39,839 bases of DNA from Achromobacter sp. ASV32 (GCF_016428805.1 NZ_JAELTJ010000047.1:1-39839); one strand, 5' to 3'; shown: positions 17,129-27,500, counted from the stretch's first letter. Numbers and translations are program-made. The notes: a model not told the origin generated them from the sequence alone.

Positions 17129-18202
17129 ATGTCCGTCAGCGATACCGACCTGATCCACGCCTGGAAGCAGGTGCTGTCACTCTCCCGGCTCGAACCCGGC
17201 CAGATCGTCACCGTGCTCACCGGCGCCGATACGCATCCGCAGACCCTGCGCTGCGCCATCGCCGCCGCCAGCGACATGCAGGCCCGCGTCAACCGGCTGG
17301 ACCTGCCGCCGGTCAACGCCGAGAAGTCGCTCAGCCGCGACTCACTGGCCTATCTGGGCACCACGCCCCTCACCGGCAATCCGGCCGCCATCGCCGCGCT
17401 CAAGGCCAGCGACCTGGTGCTGGATCTGATGACGCTGCTGTTCTCGCCCGAGCAGCACGAGATCCTGCAAACCGGCACCAGAATCCTGCTGGCCATCGAG
17501 CCGCCCGAAGTGCTGTGCCGCCTGGTGCCCACGGATGCGGACCGCGTCCGTGTGCAGGCGGCCGCCAGGCAGATCGAGGCCGCCGGCCAGATGCACATCA
17601 CGTCCGAGGCGGGGACGGACCTGCGCTGCAAGCTGGGCAGCTTTCCGGCGATCAGCGAGTACGGCTTCGTCGACCAGCCGGGGCGCTGGGACCACTGGCC
17701 CAGCGGCTTCGTGCTGACCTGGCCCGACGAAGGCGAAAGCCACGGTCGCGTCGTGCTCGACCGCGGCGACATCCTGCTGCCCATGAAGGACTACGTCACC
17801 GACCCCATCACGCTCATCATCGAAAGCGGCTACGTGGTGCGCATCGACGGCGGCCTGCAGGCCGACCTGCTCAAGGAATACATGGCGTCGTACGAAGACC
17901 CCGAGGCCTACGCCGTCTCGCATATCGGCTGGGGCCTGCAACCCCGCGCCCACTGGTCCATGCTGGCGCACTACAACAAGGAAACCCACATCGGCATGGA
18001 TGCGCGCGCCTTCGAGGGCAACTTCCTCTGGTCGATGGGGCCGAACAACGAGGCCGGCGGCAACCGCACGACCGCCTGCCACATCGACATCCCGATGCGC
18101 CGTTGCAGCGTGGCATTGGATGGCCGCGCGGTCGTCATCGACGGCGTGGTCCAGGACAAGGAAGGCCTGGCCCGCGCCAGCCGCCGCAAGGAAACCCTAT
18201 GA
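17129..18202 (+). CDS. nicX: 2,5-dihydroxypyridine 5,6-dioxygenase
   Basis: The 357-residue protein carries the iron ligands known for NicX at the same numbering: H265 (AVSH), H318 and D320 (ACHID). NicX is an Fe(II) extradiol-like ring-cleaving dioxygenase with a leucyl-aminopeptidase-like fold that converts 2,5-dihydroxypyridine to N-formylmaleamate. The ATG at 17129 has an AAGGAG site about seven bases upstream; the frame extends back to 16961 only as an overlap with nicD. Its stop overlaps the nicF start (ATGA), indicating coupling. Confidence 0.95.
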   Translation: MSVSDTDLIHAWKQVLSLSRLEPGQIVTVLTGADTHPQTLRCAIAAASDMQARVNRLDLPPVNAEKSLSRDSLAYLGTTPLTGNPAAIAALKASDLVLDLMTLLFSPEQHEILQTGTRILLAIEPPEVLCRLVPTDADRVRVQAAARQIEAAGQMHITSEAGTDLRCKLGSFPAISEYGFVDQPGRWDHWPSGFVLTWPDEGESHGRVVLDRGDILLPMKDYVTDPITLIIESGYVVRIDGGLQADLLKEYMASYEDPEAYAVSHIGWGLQPRAHWSMLAHYNKETHIGMDARAFEGNFLWSMGPNNEAGGNRTTACHIDIPMRRCSVALDGRAVVIDGVVQDKEGLARASRRKETL

Positions 18203-18861
18203 CTCCCTCATCGCAAACGATTCCCGCCGGCGTGGCCGGCGACATCTCGGCCTATGCCCGCCAGGGCTTCGGCACGCCGCTGCCCCTGAAAGCGCCCTTC
18301 GGCCTGTTGATCATCGACTTCGTCAACGGCTTTGCCGATCCGGCGGTGTTCGGCGGCGGCAACATCGCGCCGGCCATCGCCCGGACCCGCCATCTGCTGG
18401 CCCACGCGCGCCAGCAGGGCTGGCCCGTCGCGCACAGCCGCATCGTGTTCTCGGATGACGACGCCGACAGCAACATCTTCTGCCTGAAGGTGCCGGGCAT
18501 GCTCACCCTGAAAGAAGACAGTCCCAACAGCGCCATCGTGCCCGAGCTGGCGCCCGCCCCCGGTGAATACGTGGTGCGCAAAAGCACGCCGTCCGCGTTC
18601 TTCGGCACCATGCTCGCGCCGTGGCTGGCCCAGCGCGGTGTGCAGACGCTGCTGGTCGCCGGCTGCGTCACCAGCGGCTGCGTGCGCGCCAGCGTCGTGG
18701 ACGCCATGCAGTCGGGCTTTCGTCCGCTGGTCGTGTCCGACTGCTGCGGCGACCGCGCCCTGGGGCCGCACGAAAGCAACCTGTTCGACATGGCGCAGAA
18801 ATACGCGGCCGTCATGCCGCTGGCGCAGGCCTTGGCCGACACCCGGGCGGTGGCGGGTTGA
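18199..18861 (+). CDS. nicF: Maleamate amidohydrolase (isochorismatase-like)
   Basis: The 220-residue protein has the cysteine hydrolase triad of the isochorismatase family: D40 (LLIIDFVNGF), K128 (YVVRKSTPSAF) and C161 (VAGCVTSGCVRAS). NicF hydrolyses maleamate to maleate and ammonia, releasing the pyridine nitrogen. It starts inside the nicX stop codon (ATGA overlap), which fixes the start. The maleate product would need maleate isomerase (NicE) to become fumarate; no such gene is present nearby. Length is normal for the family. Confidence 0.92.
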   Translation: MTPSSQTIPAGVAGDISAYARQGFGTPLPLKAPFGLLIIDFVNGFADPAVFGGGNIAPAIARTRHLLAHARQQGWPVAHSRIVFSDDDADSNIFCLKVPGMLTLKEDSPNSAIVPELAPAPGEYVVRKSTPSAFFGTMLAPWLAQRGVQTLLVAGCVTSGCVRASVVDAMQSGFRPLVVSDCCGDRALGPHESNLFDMAQKYAAVMPLAQALADTRAVAG

Positions 18862-18924
18862 CCCGGATTCTGGCGCAATGAATTGTCGGCATAATCAGCC
18901 CCTGGCCCGGATTGTCGCCATCCC

Positions 18925-21198
18925 ATGAACCTGCCCCAGCCCCATGCGCAGTACGACGCGCTGCTCGCTCACCCCGACGCATTGCTGATCGTGCGCAAGC
19001 CCTCCGCCCCGCCCCGGCCCGCGCCGGGGCAACCGGGGACGGCCTCTGATTACGTCCAGGCCACACCGGAAATCTTCGTCGCCCTCTGCGCCCGGGAAGA
19101 GGCGCCCGGCTGGCGGGCAATCGCGTTCAATGGCCACGTCGATCTGGGAACCGGCATCCGCACCTCGCTGGCGCAGATCGTCGCCGAAGAACTGGATGTG
19201 CCGCTGGCGCAGCTGGACATGGTCCTGGGGCATACCAATGCGGCGCCCAACCAGGGGCCGACGATCGCCAGCGCCAGCATCCAGATATCGGCGGTGCCCC
19301 TGCGCCGCGCCGCGGCCCAGGCGCGCGAGCATCTGCTGAGGCTCGCCGCCGCGCACTGGAACGTGGCACGCGATGCGCTGCGCGTGCGCGACGGTGTCAT
19401 CCGCTTCATACAGGATGCCGATCCGCGCACCCTGCACTACGGTCAACTGCTGCGAGGCCGGCACGTCCGCCTGGAGCTTGCCGGCCCCGATCAGGAAGTC
19501 AGGCTCAAACCCACCCAGGACTACCGCATCGTCGGCCAGGGCGTGGCGCGCGTGGACATCCCCGCCAAGGCCACCGGCGAACTCAGCTTCGTGCACGACG
19601 TGCGAATGCCCGGCATGCGCCATGGCCGCGTTATCCGCCCCCCGCACCCGGGTCGCGATGCCGGCGGATTCATCGGCCAATGCCTGATCGATGTGGACCA
19701 CGAGTCGGTCGCGCATTTGCCCGGCCGGGTCCAGGTCGTGGTGCAAGGCGACTTCGTCGGCGTGGTGGCGGATCGCGAAGAGCAGGCCATCGCCGCCATG
19801 CGCGCGCTGAAGGTCCGCTGGAAACCCGTGCCGCCCGCGCCCGACCTGCGCGACCTGGCCCACGCCATCCGCAGCCAACCGGCGCGCGCACGCACGCTGA
19901 TCGATGACGACGGCGTCGATGCGGCCTGTGCGGGCGCCGCCCAGCGGCTTGAACGCACCTACGTCTGGCCGTACCAGATGCACGCGTCCATCGGCCCGTC
20001 ATGCGCCGTCGCGGATTTCCGCGACGGCCGGCTGACGGTCTGGGCCGGCACCCAGAACCCCCACATGCTGCGCACCGACCTGGACCGCCTGGTGAAGCTG
20101 GGCGAAGACCGCATCGATATCGTGCGGCTCGAGGCCGCCGGCTGCTACGGCCGCAACTGCGCCGACGACGTCTGCGCGGATGCCGCCTTGCTGTCCATGG
20201 CGGTCGCCGCGCCGGTTCGCGTCCAGCTGACGCGCGAACAGGAACATCAATGGGAGCCCAAGGGGACGGGCCAGCTGATGGACGTCACCGCTGCCCTGGA
20301 CGCGCAAGGCAGCTTGCTGGCCTACGACTTCGGCGTGCGCTACCCGTCCAACGACGCGCCCTTGCTGGCGCTTTTGCTGACCGGCGGCGTGTCCGGCGAA
20401 CCCCGCACCCTGGAAATGGGCGATCGCACCGCCGCGCCCCCCTATCGCTATCCGCACCGGCGCATCGTCTGTCACGACATGCCGCCCATCATGCGGGCAT
20501 CCTGGCTGCGCGGCGTCTCCGCGCTGCCCAACTCGTTCGCGCATGACTGCATGATCGACGAACTGGCCCACGCCGCGGGCGTGGACCCCGTCGATTACCG
20601 CACCCGGCACCTGGACGACCCCCGCGCCATCGCGCTGATCGAAGCCACCGCCAGGCACGCCGGCTGGCGTCGATCCGCACCCGGCACGCGTGGCCTGCCC
20701 GCGTCCGATGGCCTGCTGCATGGCCGTGGCGTCGCCTATGCCCGCTACGTGCACAGCAAGTTCCCGGGCTTTGGCGCCGCCTGGGCGGCCTGGGTCATCG
20801 ACCTGTGCGTGCATCCGGAAAGCGGCCGCATCCGTGTCGATCGCGTCGTCGTGGGCCAGGACACCGGCATGGTGGTCAACCCAGACGGCGTGCGCCATCA
20901 GATCCACGGCAACGTCAACCAGACGCTCAGCCGCAGCCTGCTCGAGAAAGTCAGTTTCAATGATGCCGGCGTGGCCAGCCGTGAATGGGGCGGCTACCCC
21001 ATCATCGGCTTCAAGGACCTGCCGCCCATTGAGGTGCTGCTGATTCCGCGCCAGGACGAGCCGCCCATGGGCGCCGGCGAATCCGCCTCCGTGCCGGGGC
21101 CCGCCGCCATTGCCAATGCGCTCTTTGACGCCACCGGCCGGCGCTTCTATGAAGCGCCCTTCACCCCCGACGCCGTGCGCGCGGTGCTCAACGCGTGA
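18925..21198 (+). CDS. Molybdopterin-binding subunit of a nicotinate-dehydrogenase-type hydroxylase
   Basis: The 757-residue protein is a full xanthine-oxidase-superfamily molybdenum subunit of the isoquinoline/nicotinate oxidoreductase branch. The N-terminal GHVDLGTGIRTSLAQIVAEELDV (about residue 69 on), the central KATGELSFVHDVRMPGM domain and the C-terminal active-site segment PMGAGESASVPGPAAIANAL with the catalytic Glu at about residue 719 are all present. It lacks iron-sulfur and cytochrome domains. It therefore complements the 991-residue NicB, whose molybdenum region is eroded, and probably completes the nicotinate dehydrogenase with NicA. No signal peptide is visible. It follows nicF by 63 bp and is followed 7 bp later by an XdhC-type gene. 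A different N-heterocycle as substrate cannot be excluded. Confidence 0.8.
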   Translation: MNLPQPHAQYDALLAHPDALLIVRKPSAPPRPAPGQPGTASDYVQATPEIFVALCAREEAPGWRAIAFNGHVDLGTGIRTSLAQIVAEELDVPLAQLDMVLGHTNAAPNQGPTIASASIQISAVPLRRAAAQAREHLLRLAAAHWNVARDALRVRDGVIRFIQDADPRTLHYGQLLRGRHVRLELAGPDQEVRLKPTQDYRIVGQGVARVDIPAKATGELSFVHDVRMPGMRHGRVIRPPHPGRDAGGFIGQCLIDVDHESVAHLPGRVQVVVQGDFVGVVADREEQAIAAMRALKVRWKPVPPAPDLRDLAHAIRSQPARARTLIDDDGVDAACAGAAQRLERTYVWPYQMHASIGPSCAVADFRDGRLTVWAGTQNPHMLRTDLDRLVKLGEDRIDIVRLEAAGCYGRNCADDVCADAALLSMAVAAPVRVQLTREQEHQWEPKGTGQLMDVTAALDAQGSLLAYDFGVRYPSNDAPLLALLLTGGVSGEPRTLEMGDRTAAPPYRYPHRRIVCHDMPPIMRASWLRGVSALPNSFAHDCMIDELAHAAGVDPVDYRTRHLDDPRAIALIEATARHAGWRRSAPGTRGLPASDGLLHGRGVAYARYVHSKFPGFGAAWAAWVIDLCVHPESGRIRVDRVVVGQDTGMVVNPDGVRHQIHGNVNQTLSRSLLEKVSFNDAGVASREWGGYPIIGFKDLPPIEVLLIPRQDEPPMGAGESASVPGPAAIANALFDATGRRFYEAPFTPDAVRAVLNA

Positions 21199-21205
21199 GA
21201 CCGCC

Positions 21206-22249
21206 ATGACCGACATCACCTCCCTGGTGCTCGAAAGCGCCGTCGCCTGGCACGATGCCGGGCAACCCGTCTGGCTGGTCACCGTCGCGCGAACCTGGGG
21301 CTCGTCTCCCCGGCCGCCCAGCTCGATCATGGCCATCAACGGCCTGGGCCAGGTGGCCGGCTCCGTGTCCGGCGGCTGCATCGAAGACGATCTGCTGGAC
21401 CGCGTCCGCAACGGCCGGCTGCAAGCACGGCCCGGCGGCGCGCCCACCGAGGTGCTGCGCTACGGCGTCCTGGCCGACGATGCGCATCGCTTCGGCCTGC
21501 CCTGCGGCGGCACGATCGAATTGGTGCTGGAAAGCGTCGGCCCCCACAGCCAACTACCCGCGCTGCTGGACGGCTGCCGCCGGCGCCGCTGCCTGGAACG
21601 CGCGCTGGACCTGGAAACCGGGCGGGCCACCCTGACCGACGGACCGCCCGACAGCCTGCCCCGGCTGACCCGATCCACGCTGACCGCCTGCTTCGGCCCC
21701 ACCGCCCGCCTCATCGTGATCGGCGCAGGCGACACGACGCGCTTCCTGTGCCAGATCGCGCTGACGCTGGGCTTCGAGATCATCGTCTGCGACCCGCGCG
21801 ACGCGCACGACGACGCCTGGCGCCCCGACGGCGTCGCCTTCACACGGGAAATGCCCGACGACCTGATCCTGCGGTTGCAGCCCGACCGGCGCACCGCCGT
21901 CGTCGCCCTGACGCATGATCCCAAGCTCGACGACCTGGCGCTGATCGACGCCGTCCAGTCCGACGCGTTCTACATCGGCGCGATCGGCTCGCGCAGGAAC
22001 AGCCAGCAGCGCCGCGCGCGCCTGCGCGAACACTTCGGCATGACCGACGGCGACCTCGCCCGGCTGCGCGGCCCGGCCGGCATCTTCATCGGCAGCAAGA
22101 CGCCTGCCGAGATCGCCCTGTCCATCATGGCCGAAGTGGTCGCCGCCAAGAACGGCGCCCAGCATGGCGGCCTGGAAAGCGTGAGCGACGGCAAGGCGCG
22201 CACCTCGGGCAGCGCCGAGGCGCCGCACGGCAGCGTGTGCGGACTATAG
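21206..22249 (+). CDS. XdhC/CoxI-family molybdenum cofactor maturation protein
   Basis: The 347-residue protein has an N-terminal XdhC/CoxI domain (VTVARTWGSSPRPPS and SVSGGCIEDDLL, about residues 25-65) and a C-terminal Rossmann domain (LIVIGAGDTTRFL, then FYIGAIGSRRNSQQRRARL). XdhC proteins bind, sulfurate and insert the molybdenum cofactor into xanthine-oxidase-type enzymes. It starts 7 bp after the molybdopterin subunit gene, so it most likely serves that enzyme. The C-terminal 30 residues after MAEVVAAKNG are low-complexity. A relic of a cofactor nucleotidyltransferase gene follows. Confidence 0.88.
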   Translation: MTDITSLVLESAVAWHDAGQPVWLVTVARTWGSSPRPPSSIMAINGLGQVAGSVSGGCIEDDLLDRVRNGRLQARPGGAPTEVLRYGVLADDAHRFGLPCGGTIELVLESVGPHSQLPALLDGCRRRRCLERALDLETGRATLTDGPPDSLPRLTRSTLTACFGPTARLIVIGAGDTTRFLCQIALTLGFEIIVCDPRDAHDDAWRPDGVAFTREMPDDLILRLQPDRRTAVVALTHDPKLDDLALIDAVQSDAFYIGAIGSRRNSQQRRARLREHFGMTDGDLARLRGPAGIFIGSKTPAEIALSIMAEVVAAKNGAQHGGLESVSDGKARTSGSAEAPHGSVCGL

Positions 22250-22259
22250 GCCGCCGCTC

Positions 22260-22415
22260 ATGCATCCCCCATCGCCACCATCATCCTGGCCGCGGGCCAC
22301 CGCGCCGTTTGTCAGCGATCGGCAGGCCTATGTCAGCGACCTGGATACGCCCGAAGATCTCGACCAGCTGCGCCGCGCGCTTCATCCGGCGGCCGTAGCC
22401 TGGCCGGTGCCTTGA
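22260..22415 (+). pseudogene. Deleted relic of a MobA/MocA-like molybdenum cofactor nucleotidyltransferase
   Basis: Two ends of a nucleotidyltransferase can be read in different frames. At 22269-22305 one frame gives IATIILAAGHRA, the N-terminal LAAG nucleotide-binding motif. Shortly after, the frame starting at 22260 gives SDLDTPEDLDQLRRAL, the typical C-terminal segment of MobA/MocA proteins. A normal member has about 200 residues; here the middle is gone and the ends are joined out of frame in about 150 bp. Its place after an XdhC gene matches the usual xdhC-mocA arrangement. A complete copy elsewhere would have to supply the activity. Confidence 0.65.
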
Positions 22416-22458
22416 TCCTGACGCACGGGAAGCATCCGCAAGCCCCCAGCCCCGCCAC

Positions 22459-23322
22459 TCATGCCTGCAACCGGGGTTCCTGCTGCACGCACGCCACCAG
22501 GAAATCCATGACGGCCTTGATTGAGGGCGACCGCCGCAGATCGGGATAGACCGTCAGCCAGATGTCCCGCACGGGCGCTGCACTGTCCACCGGCAGGCGT
22601 TGCAGCGCACTGTCGTTGTCGCCCACCAGCGTCGGCAAGACCACCGCCCCCACGCCGGCGCGCGCCGCCATCTGCTGCGCGGTCAGGTCGCTGGCGCAGA
22701 ACACCACGGGCCGGTGCCGCCGGATCTGATGCAACCAGGCCTGCTGCGGCAGATGATCGGCGCTGTCGTCGTAGGCAATGAAGCGCCATTGCTCGGCGGG
22801 CGTATCGCCGAACGCTGGACTCGCGTACAGCGCGAATCGCACCACGCCGATCCGCCGGCGCATCACGGCCGGTTCTTCCGGGCGCACGGTGCGCAGCGCG
22901 ATATCGGCCTCGCCCCGGTCCAGCGCCACCAGCGACAGCGACGGCAGCAGCACCACGTTGAGCTTGGGATATTGCTCGCGCAGCGCGGCCATGCGCGGGG
23001 CAATGCAATGGCTGGCCAGCGAGGGCGGCGCGCTGACCTTGACCGTGCCCGCCACCTCGATGGCGGCGATACGCGACAACTGGGCCACGCCGGTGCCGAT
23101 GTCCTGCATGCCGGCGGCCAGCCGGGCCAGCGCCCGGCCATCCTCGGTCAAGGGACGGCTGCGGGGCAGCCGGTCCACCAACCGCAAACCGAGTGACTTT
23201 TCCAATGCGTCGATCCGCCGCCCCACGGTGGCGTGCTCGACCTGCAACTCGCGCGCCGCCGCCGACAGCGAACCGGTGCGCGCCAGGACGGTGAAGCAAT
23301 ACAGGTCTTGCCAATCGAACAT
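22459..23322 (-). CDS. LysR-family transcriptional regulator
   Basis: The 287-residue protein has an N-terminal LysR helix-turn-helix (WQDLYCFTVLARTGSLSAAARELQVEHATVGRRIDALE, residues 4-40) and a C-terminal effector domain. The HATVGRRIDALE segment is typical of the branch related to regulators of aromatic or quinone stress genes. It is divergent from the quinone oxidoreductase gene at 23480, with a dyad between them, so control of that gene is likely. The start at 23322 matches the family N-terminus. Ligand unknown. Confidence 0.88.
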   Translation of the reverse strand: MFDWQDLYCFTVLARTGSLSAAARELQVEHATVGRRIDALEKSLGLRLVDRLPRSRPLTEDGRALARLAAGMQDIGTGVAQLSRIAAIEVAGTVKVSAPPSLASHCIAPRMAALREQYPKLNVVLLPSLSLVALDRGEADIALRTVRPEEPAVMRRRIGVVRFALYASPAFGDTPAEQWRFIAYDDSADHLPQQAWLHQIRRHRPVVFCASDLTAQQMAARAGVGAVVLPTLVGDNDSALQRLPVDSAAPVRDIWLTVYPDLRRSPSIKAVMDFLVACVQQEPRLQA

Positions 23323-23334
23323 CGGGTTATTTCC

Positions 23335-23349
23335 TCACGGATAACGTGA
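23335..23349. promoter_or_regulatory. Candidate LysR operator between lysR and quinone oxidoreductase
   Basis: TCACG (23335-23339) and CGTGA (23345-23349) form a perfect five-base dyad spaced by five bases, just upstream of the lysR start. LysR sites are interrupted dyads of this size with a T-N-A pattern. The remainder of the 157-bp divergent gap is AT-rich (ATTATTGGGGAATTTTCT) and probably contains the oxidoreductase promoter. Confidence 0.45.
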
Positions 23350-23479
23350 ATTATTGGGGAATTTTCTAACCTTACAGCGGCTTTTACCGTTGCGTAAGAC
23401 TGAATTTCTGCCAAACCCTGCCGCCCGCCCCAAGCGCCCTCCCGCCAACCCCACCTTCACAACCCGATCATTCCTTGCC

Positions 23480-24511
23480 ATGAAAGCCATCCTCATCGAA
23501 AGCTACGGCGGTCCCGACGTGCTGCAAATCCGTGTCGACCAGCCCAAGCCCATCGCCACGCCCGGCCACGTCGTGGTCAAGGTCGTCTACGCCGGCATCA
23601 ACTTCATGGATGTGCACACCCGCCAGGGCAAATACGCCACGTCCGCCACCTACCCCGTCCAACTGCCCTGCACCCTGGGCATGGAAGGCGCGGGCGAAAT
23701 CGTTCAGGTGGGCGCAGGCGTCGCGCACCTGGCCCCCGGTGACCGCGTGGCCTGGTGCATCGCCTGGGGCAGCTACGCCGAATACGCCAGCATCCCGGCC
23801 GCCAGGGTTGCCAAGATCCCGGACGCGATCCCGTTCGACCTGGCCGCCGCGGCCATCTTCCAGGGCGCCACCGCCCATTACCTGGTCCAGGACATTGCCC
23901 GCCTGCAGCCCGGCAGCACCTGCCTGATCCATGCCGCATCGGGCAGCATCGGCCAATTGCTGGTGCAGATGGCCAAGCGCTGCGGGGCCACGGTCTTCGC
24001 CACCGGCAGCACCGCCCAGAAATGCGGGATCGCCCGGCAGCGCGGCGCGGATCACGCGATGCCCTACGACGCCGGCGGCTTTGCCGACCGCATCCGGCAA
24101 GCCACCCAGGGCCAGGGCGTCGATGTGGTGTTCGACTCGGTCGGCAAATCCACCCTGCGCCACAGCTTCCGGGCCTGCCGCACGCGCGGCCTGGTCATCA
24201 ACTATGGCAACGTGTCGGGCTCGGTCACCGACCTGGACCCGATCGAACTCGGCGAAGCCGGCTCGCTCTTCCTGACCCGCCCGCGGCTGGCCGACCACAT
24301 GCAGGACGGCGCCACCGTCCAGCGCCGCGCCGACGCCGTCTTCGGCGCCATCCTCGAAGGCGCACTGCGTATCGACATCGAGGGCCACTACGCCATGGAT
24401 GACGTGCAACAGGTGCATGCGCGGATCGAGGCGCGGGAACAGATCGGCAAGTCGGTCATGCGGATCGGGCAAGCGGACCGACGGCCGTCCTTGCAAAAAA
24501 GTAATCAGTGA
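23480..24511 (+). CDS. Zinc-free NADPH:quinone oxidoreductase (MDR family)
   Basis: The 343-residue protein has the medium-chain dehydrogenase fold: an N-terminal GroES-like domain (YAGINFMDVHTRQGKY near 39-54, LGMEGAGEIVQVGAGV near 71-86) and a Rossmann domain (HAASGSIGQLLVQMAK near 153-168). It lacks the cysteine and histidine zinc ligands of alcohol dehydrogenases, placing it with quinone oxidoreductases. It would reduce quinones or enones with NADPH in the cytoplasm. The ATG at 23480 starts the conserved MKAILIESYGGPDVL; the longer frame upstream overlaps the promoter region. The divergent LysR gene probably controls it. Confidence 0.88.
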   Translation: MKAILIESYGGPDVLQIRVDQPKPIATPGHVVVKVVYAGINFMDVHTRQGKYATSATYPVQLPCTLGMEGAGEIVQVGAGVAHLAPGDRVAWCIAWGSYAEYASIPAARVAKIPDAIPFDLAAAAIFQGATAHYLVQDIARLQPGSTCLIHAASGSIGQLLVQMAKRCGATVFATGSTAQKCGIARQRGADHAMPYDAGGFADRIRQATQGQGVDVVFDSVGKSTLRHSFRACRTRGLVINYGNVSGSVTDLDPIELGEAGSLFLTRPRLADHMQDGATVQRRADAVFGAILEGALRIDIEGHYAMDDVQQVHARIEAREQIGKSVMRIGQADRRPSLQKSNQ

Positions 24512-24529
24512 CACATAAAGGCCGCCAAT

Positions 24530-27500
24530 TTGGATATGCTTTCCCGGAGGCCGCAGGGCTATTCGGGGAAACCGAGAGTGCAATGGATCTTCATGCTGGT
24601 GGGAATGGGAATCGGCGCCGGGCTGATCGATTCTGTCGAGGCCACCCTCGCCGGCGGACTGCTCGGCTTGATCGTCGGCCAGGCTTTCGTCCTGCGGCGC
24701 CTGAACGCATTGGCGGTACGGCAGGATATCGAGCTGAAGCGGGCGCTGGCGGCCGTGGCGGCCATCGAGCAGCGAGTGACCCGGCTGGACGGCGGCGGCA
24801 ACACGCCTGCCGCAACGACCACCGCAGCGGAGCCGGTCTTGGCGCAGCCGGCGGCGGTCCACCCCGAGCCGGCCACCACGCAGATCTACGAACGCGCCCC
24901 GTCCCGGGCCGTACTGCCGCAAGGCCCCGCCCAATCCGCCCCCGCCGCCGCCCCCGCGTCCCAGCCCACACCGGCTGAGACACGCACGCCGCGCGCCCAG
25001 CCCCGCGGCCCCAGCCTGGCCGAACAGGCCTTCGTCCGCGCGCGGGACTGGCTGCTTGGTGGCAATTCCGTGCTCCGCGTCGGCGCCGTGCTGCTGTTCT
25101 TCGGCCTGGCTTTCCTGCTGCGCTACGCCACCGAAGGCATGGTCGTGCCGATCGAACTGCGTTATGCCGGCGTCGCCGCGGCCGCCCTGGTCCTGCTGGG
25201 GTTGGGGTGGTGGCTGCGGTCACGCAATGCGCAGTACGCATTGATCCTCCAGGGCACTGGCATTGCCGTGCTGTACCTGACGGTGTTCGCCGCCATGCGC
25301 CTGCATCCGCTGCTCGGCCCGGCAACGGCCTTCGGCCTGCTGGTGGCGGTAACGGTGTTCTCGGCCACCCTGGCGGTCACCCAGGACGCGTTCCCCCTGG
25401 CCTGCGCCGCCGCCCTGGGCGGGTTTGCCGCCCCCGTCCTGACCTCCACCGGCGACGGCAGCCACATCGCCCTGTTCAGCTACTTCGCCATCCTCAACGC
25501 GGGCATCCTGGCCATTGCCTGGTTCAAGGCTTGGCGCCCGCTGAACCTGATCGGATTCGCCGGCACCTTCAGCATCGGCCTGACCTGGGGCCTGAGCACC
25601 TACACGCCGCAATTGCTGTGGAGCACCGAACCGTTCCTGATCCTGTTCTTCGCGATGTACCTGGCCATCGGCCTGCTGTTCGCCCGCCGCAAACTGCGCG
25701 AAATGCCCGACGGCCCCGTGGACGGCAGCCGCCAGGCGCGGTCGCACTGGGCGGCGCACAAGAACGACTATGTCGACGGCACGCTGCTGTTTGGCCCACC
25801 GCTGGTGGGCTTTGGCCTGCAGGTCGCGCTGGTGCAACACATCGCGTATGCAACCGCCTTCAGCGCGTTGGTGCTGGGCGGCCTCTACATGGGCCTGGCC
25901 CGCTTTCTCAACGTGGGCCGCGGCGCGCTGCTGAGCCAGGCGTGCCTGGTGCTGGGGCTGGTGTTCGCCAGCCTGTCGATTCCGCTCGCGCTGGACGCCA
26001 ACTGGACCGCCGCCGCCTGGGCGGTGGAAGGGGCTGGCATCTACTGGCTGGGGCTGCGCCAGCCTCGCCCCATGGCCCGCGCCTTCGCCTTGCTGTTGCA
26101 GTTCGGCTCGGCGCTCGCGTTCCTCAGCGAACTGCAAACCGGCAGCCATAGCCTGCTCGACGGCTCGCCGCTGGGCGCCCTGATGCTGGGCGCCGCGTTG
26201 CTATGCAGTTTCAACCTGCTGCGCAACACGCCTGCCGCGCAAACGCGTGCCTGGGAAAAATCGGGCCTGCCGGTGCTGGCAAGCGCCGGGCTCACGTTCC
26301 TGTACCTGCTGGCGCCGCTGTTTTTCTCGCACCAAGGCACGGCCGTCAGCTGGGCGCTGGCCGGGCTGGCGACATTGCTCGTCGGCCTGCGACTGCCTTC
26401 CAGCACCTTCCTGCTCGCGGCGTTCGCCGTGCAGGGCCTTGGCGGCCTGCTGTTCCTGCTGCAACAGCTGGGCCTGGTCGGCCATTCGGCGGATATGTTC
26501 CTGGCGCTCGGCCCCGCCCCGGCCGGCCCGCGGCCGCTGGTCAACAGCCAGTTCTGGACGCCCCTGACGCTGGGGCTGGCGGCCATGGCCGGCGCCTGGC
26601 GCCTGCATGCCGCCGCCCAAACCCGTTCGATCCCGCCGCTGCACCTGCCGCGCTTGTCCATATCGCTGCTCGCGTGGGGCGCGGCGTGGTGGTCGCTGGC
26701 CTGGATCACGGAAGTGCTGCGCTTTGCGCCGGTCGATCTGTCCGCGGTGTTGCTGCTGGGCGCCGCCGCGTTGAGCGTGGCGTTGTGGACCTTCCTGGCA
26801 AAGCGCCTGGACTGGCCTGCCCTGGGTGTGCTGTGTTGCGCGCTAATGCCCGCGGCCGCCCTGGTACTGTTCTTCAGCTGGACCCCGCGTTACCACCCGG
26901 CGGCTCACTTCGGCTGGCTGGCATGGGCCGCCTTGTTCGCCGTGCACGTCATCTCGTTGCGGCGCCTGGCGCCGATGCTGCCAGCACGGGTGGCAAGCCT
27001 GGCCCACGTTCTGGGTTGCTGGTTATTGATCGGCATATTGACCCTGGAATTGCGCTACGGCCTGCTGATGCTGGCCGTGCCGCACAGCGCCTGGCACTGG
27101 CTCGGCTGGGCCCTCCTGCCCAGCCTGTACCTGGTGCTGATGGCGATGCCGCGCGCGTGGCCATGGCCGGTGTCCGCCTATGCCCGCGAATACCGGCTGC
27201 TTGCGGCGCTGCCATTGGCCGTCTTGGTGCTGGGCTGGTTCTGGCTCGCCAACATCGCCAGCGCGGGCGATGCCGCCCCGCTGCCCTACGTGCCGGTGCT
27301 CAACCCCCTGGATATCGGCCTGCTGTTCGCCTTGTTCGGCGTGGTCCAGTGGTCGCGCAGCGCGCTCGGCCAGGTGGCCATGCACCGCAACCACACAAGC
27401 ATCAGCGGTGAAGCGATCGCCGGTGTGTCGCTGCTCGCCTTCTTCACCGCCGTGGTCATGCGCAGCGCCCATCATTGGGCAGGCTTGCCCTACGAACTGA

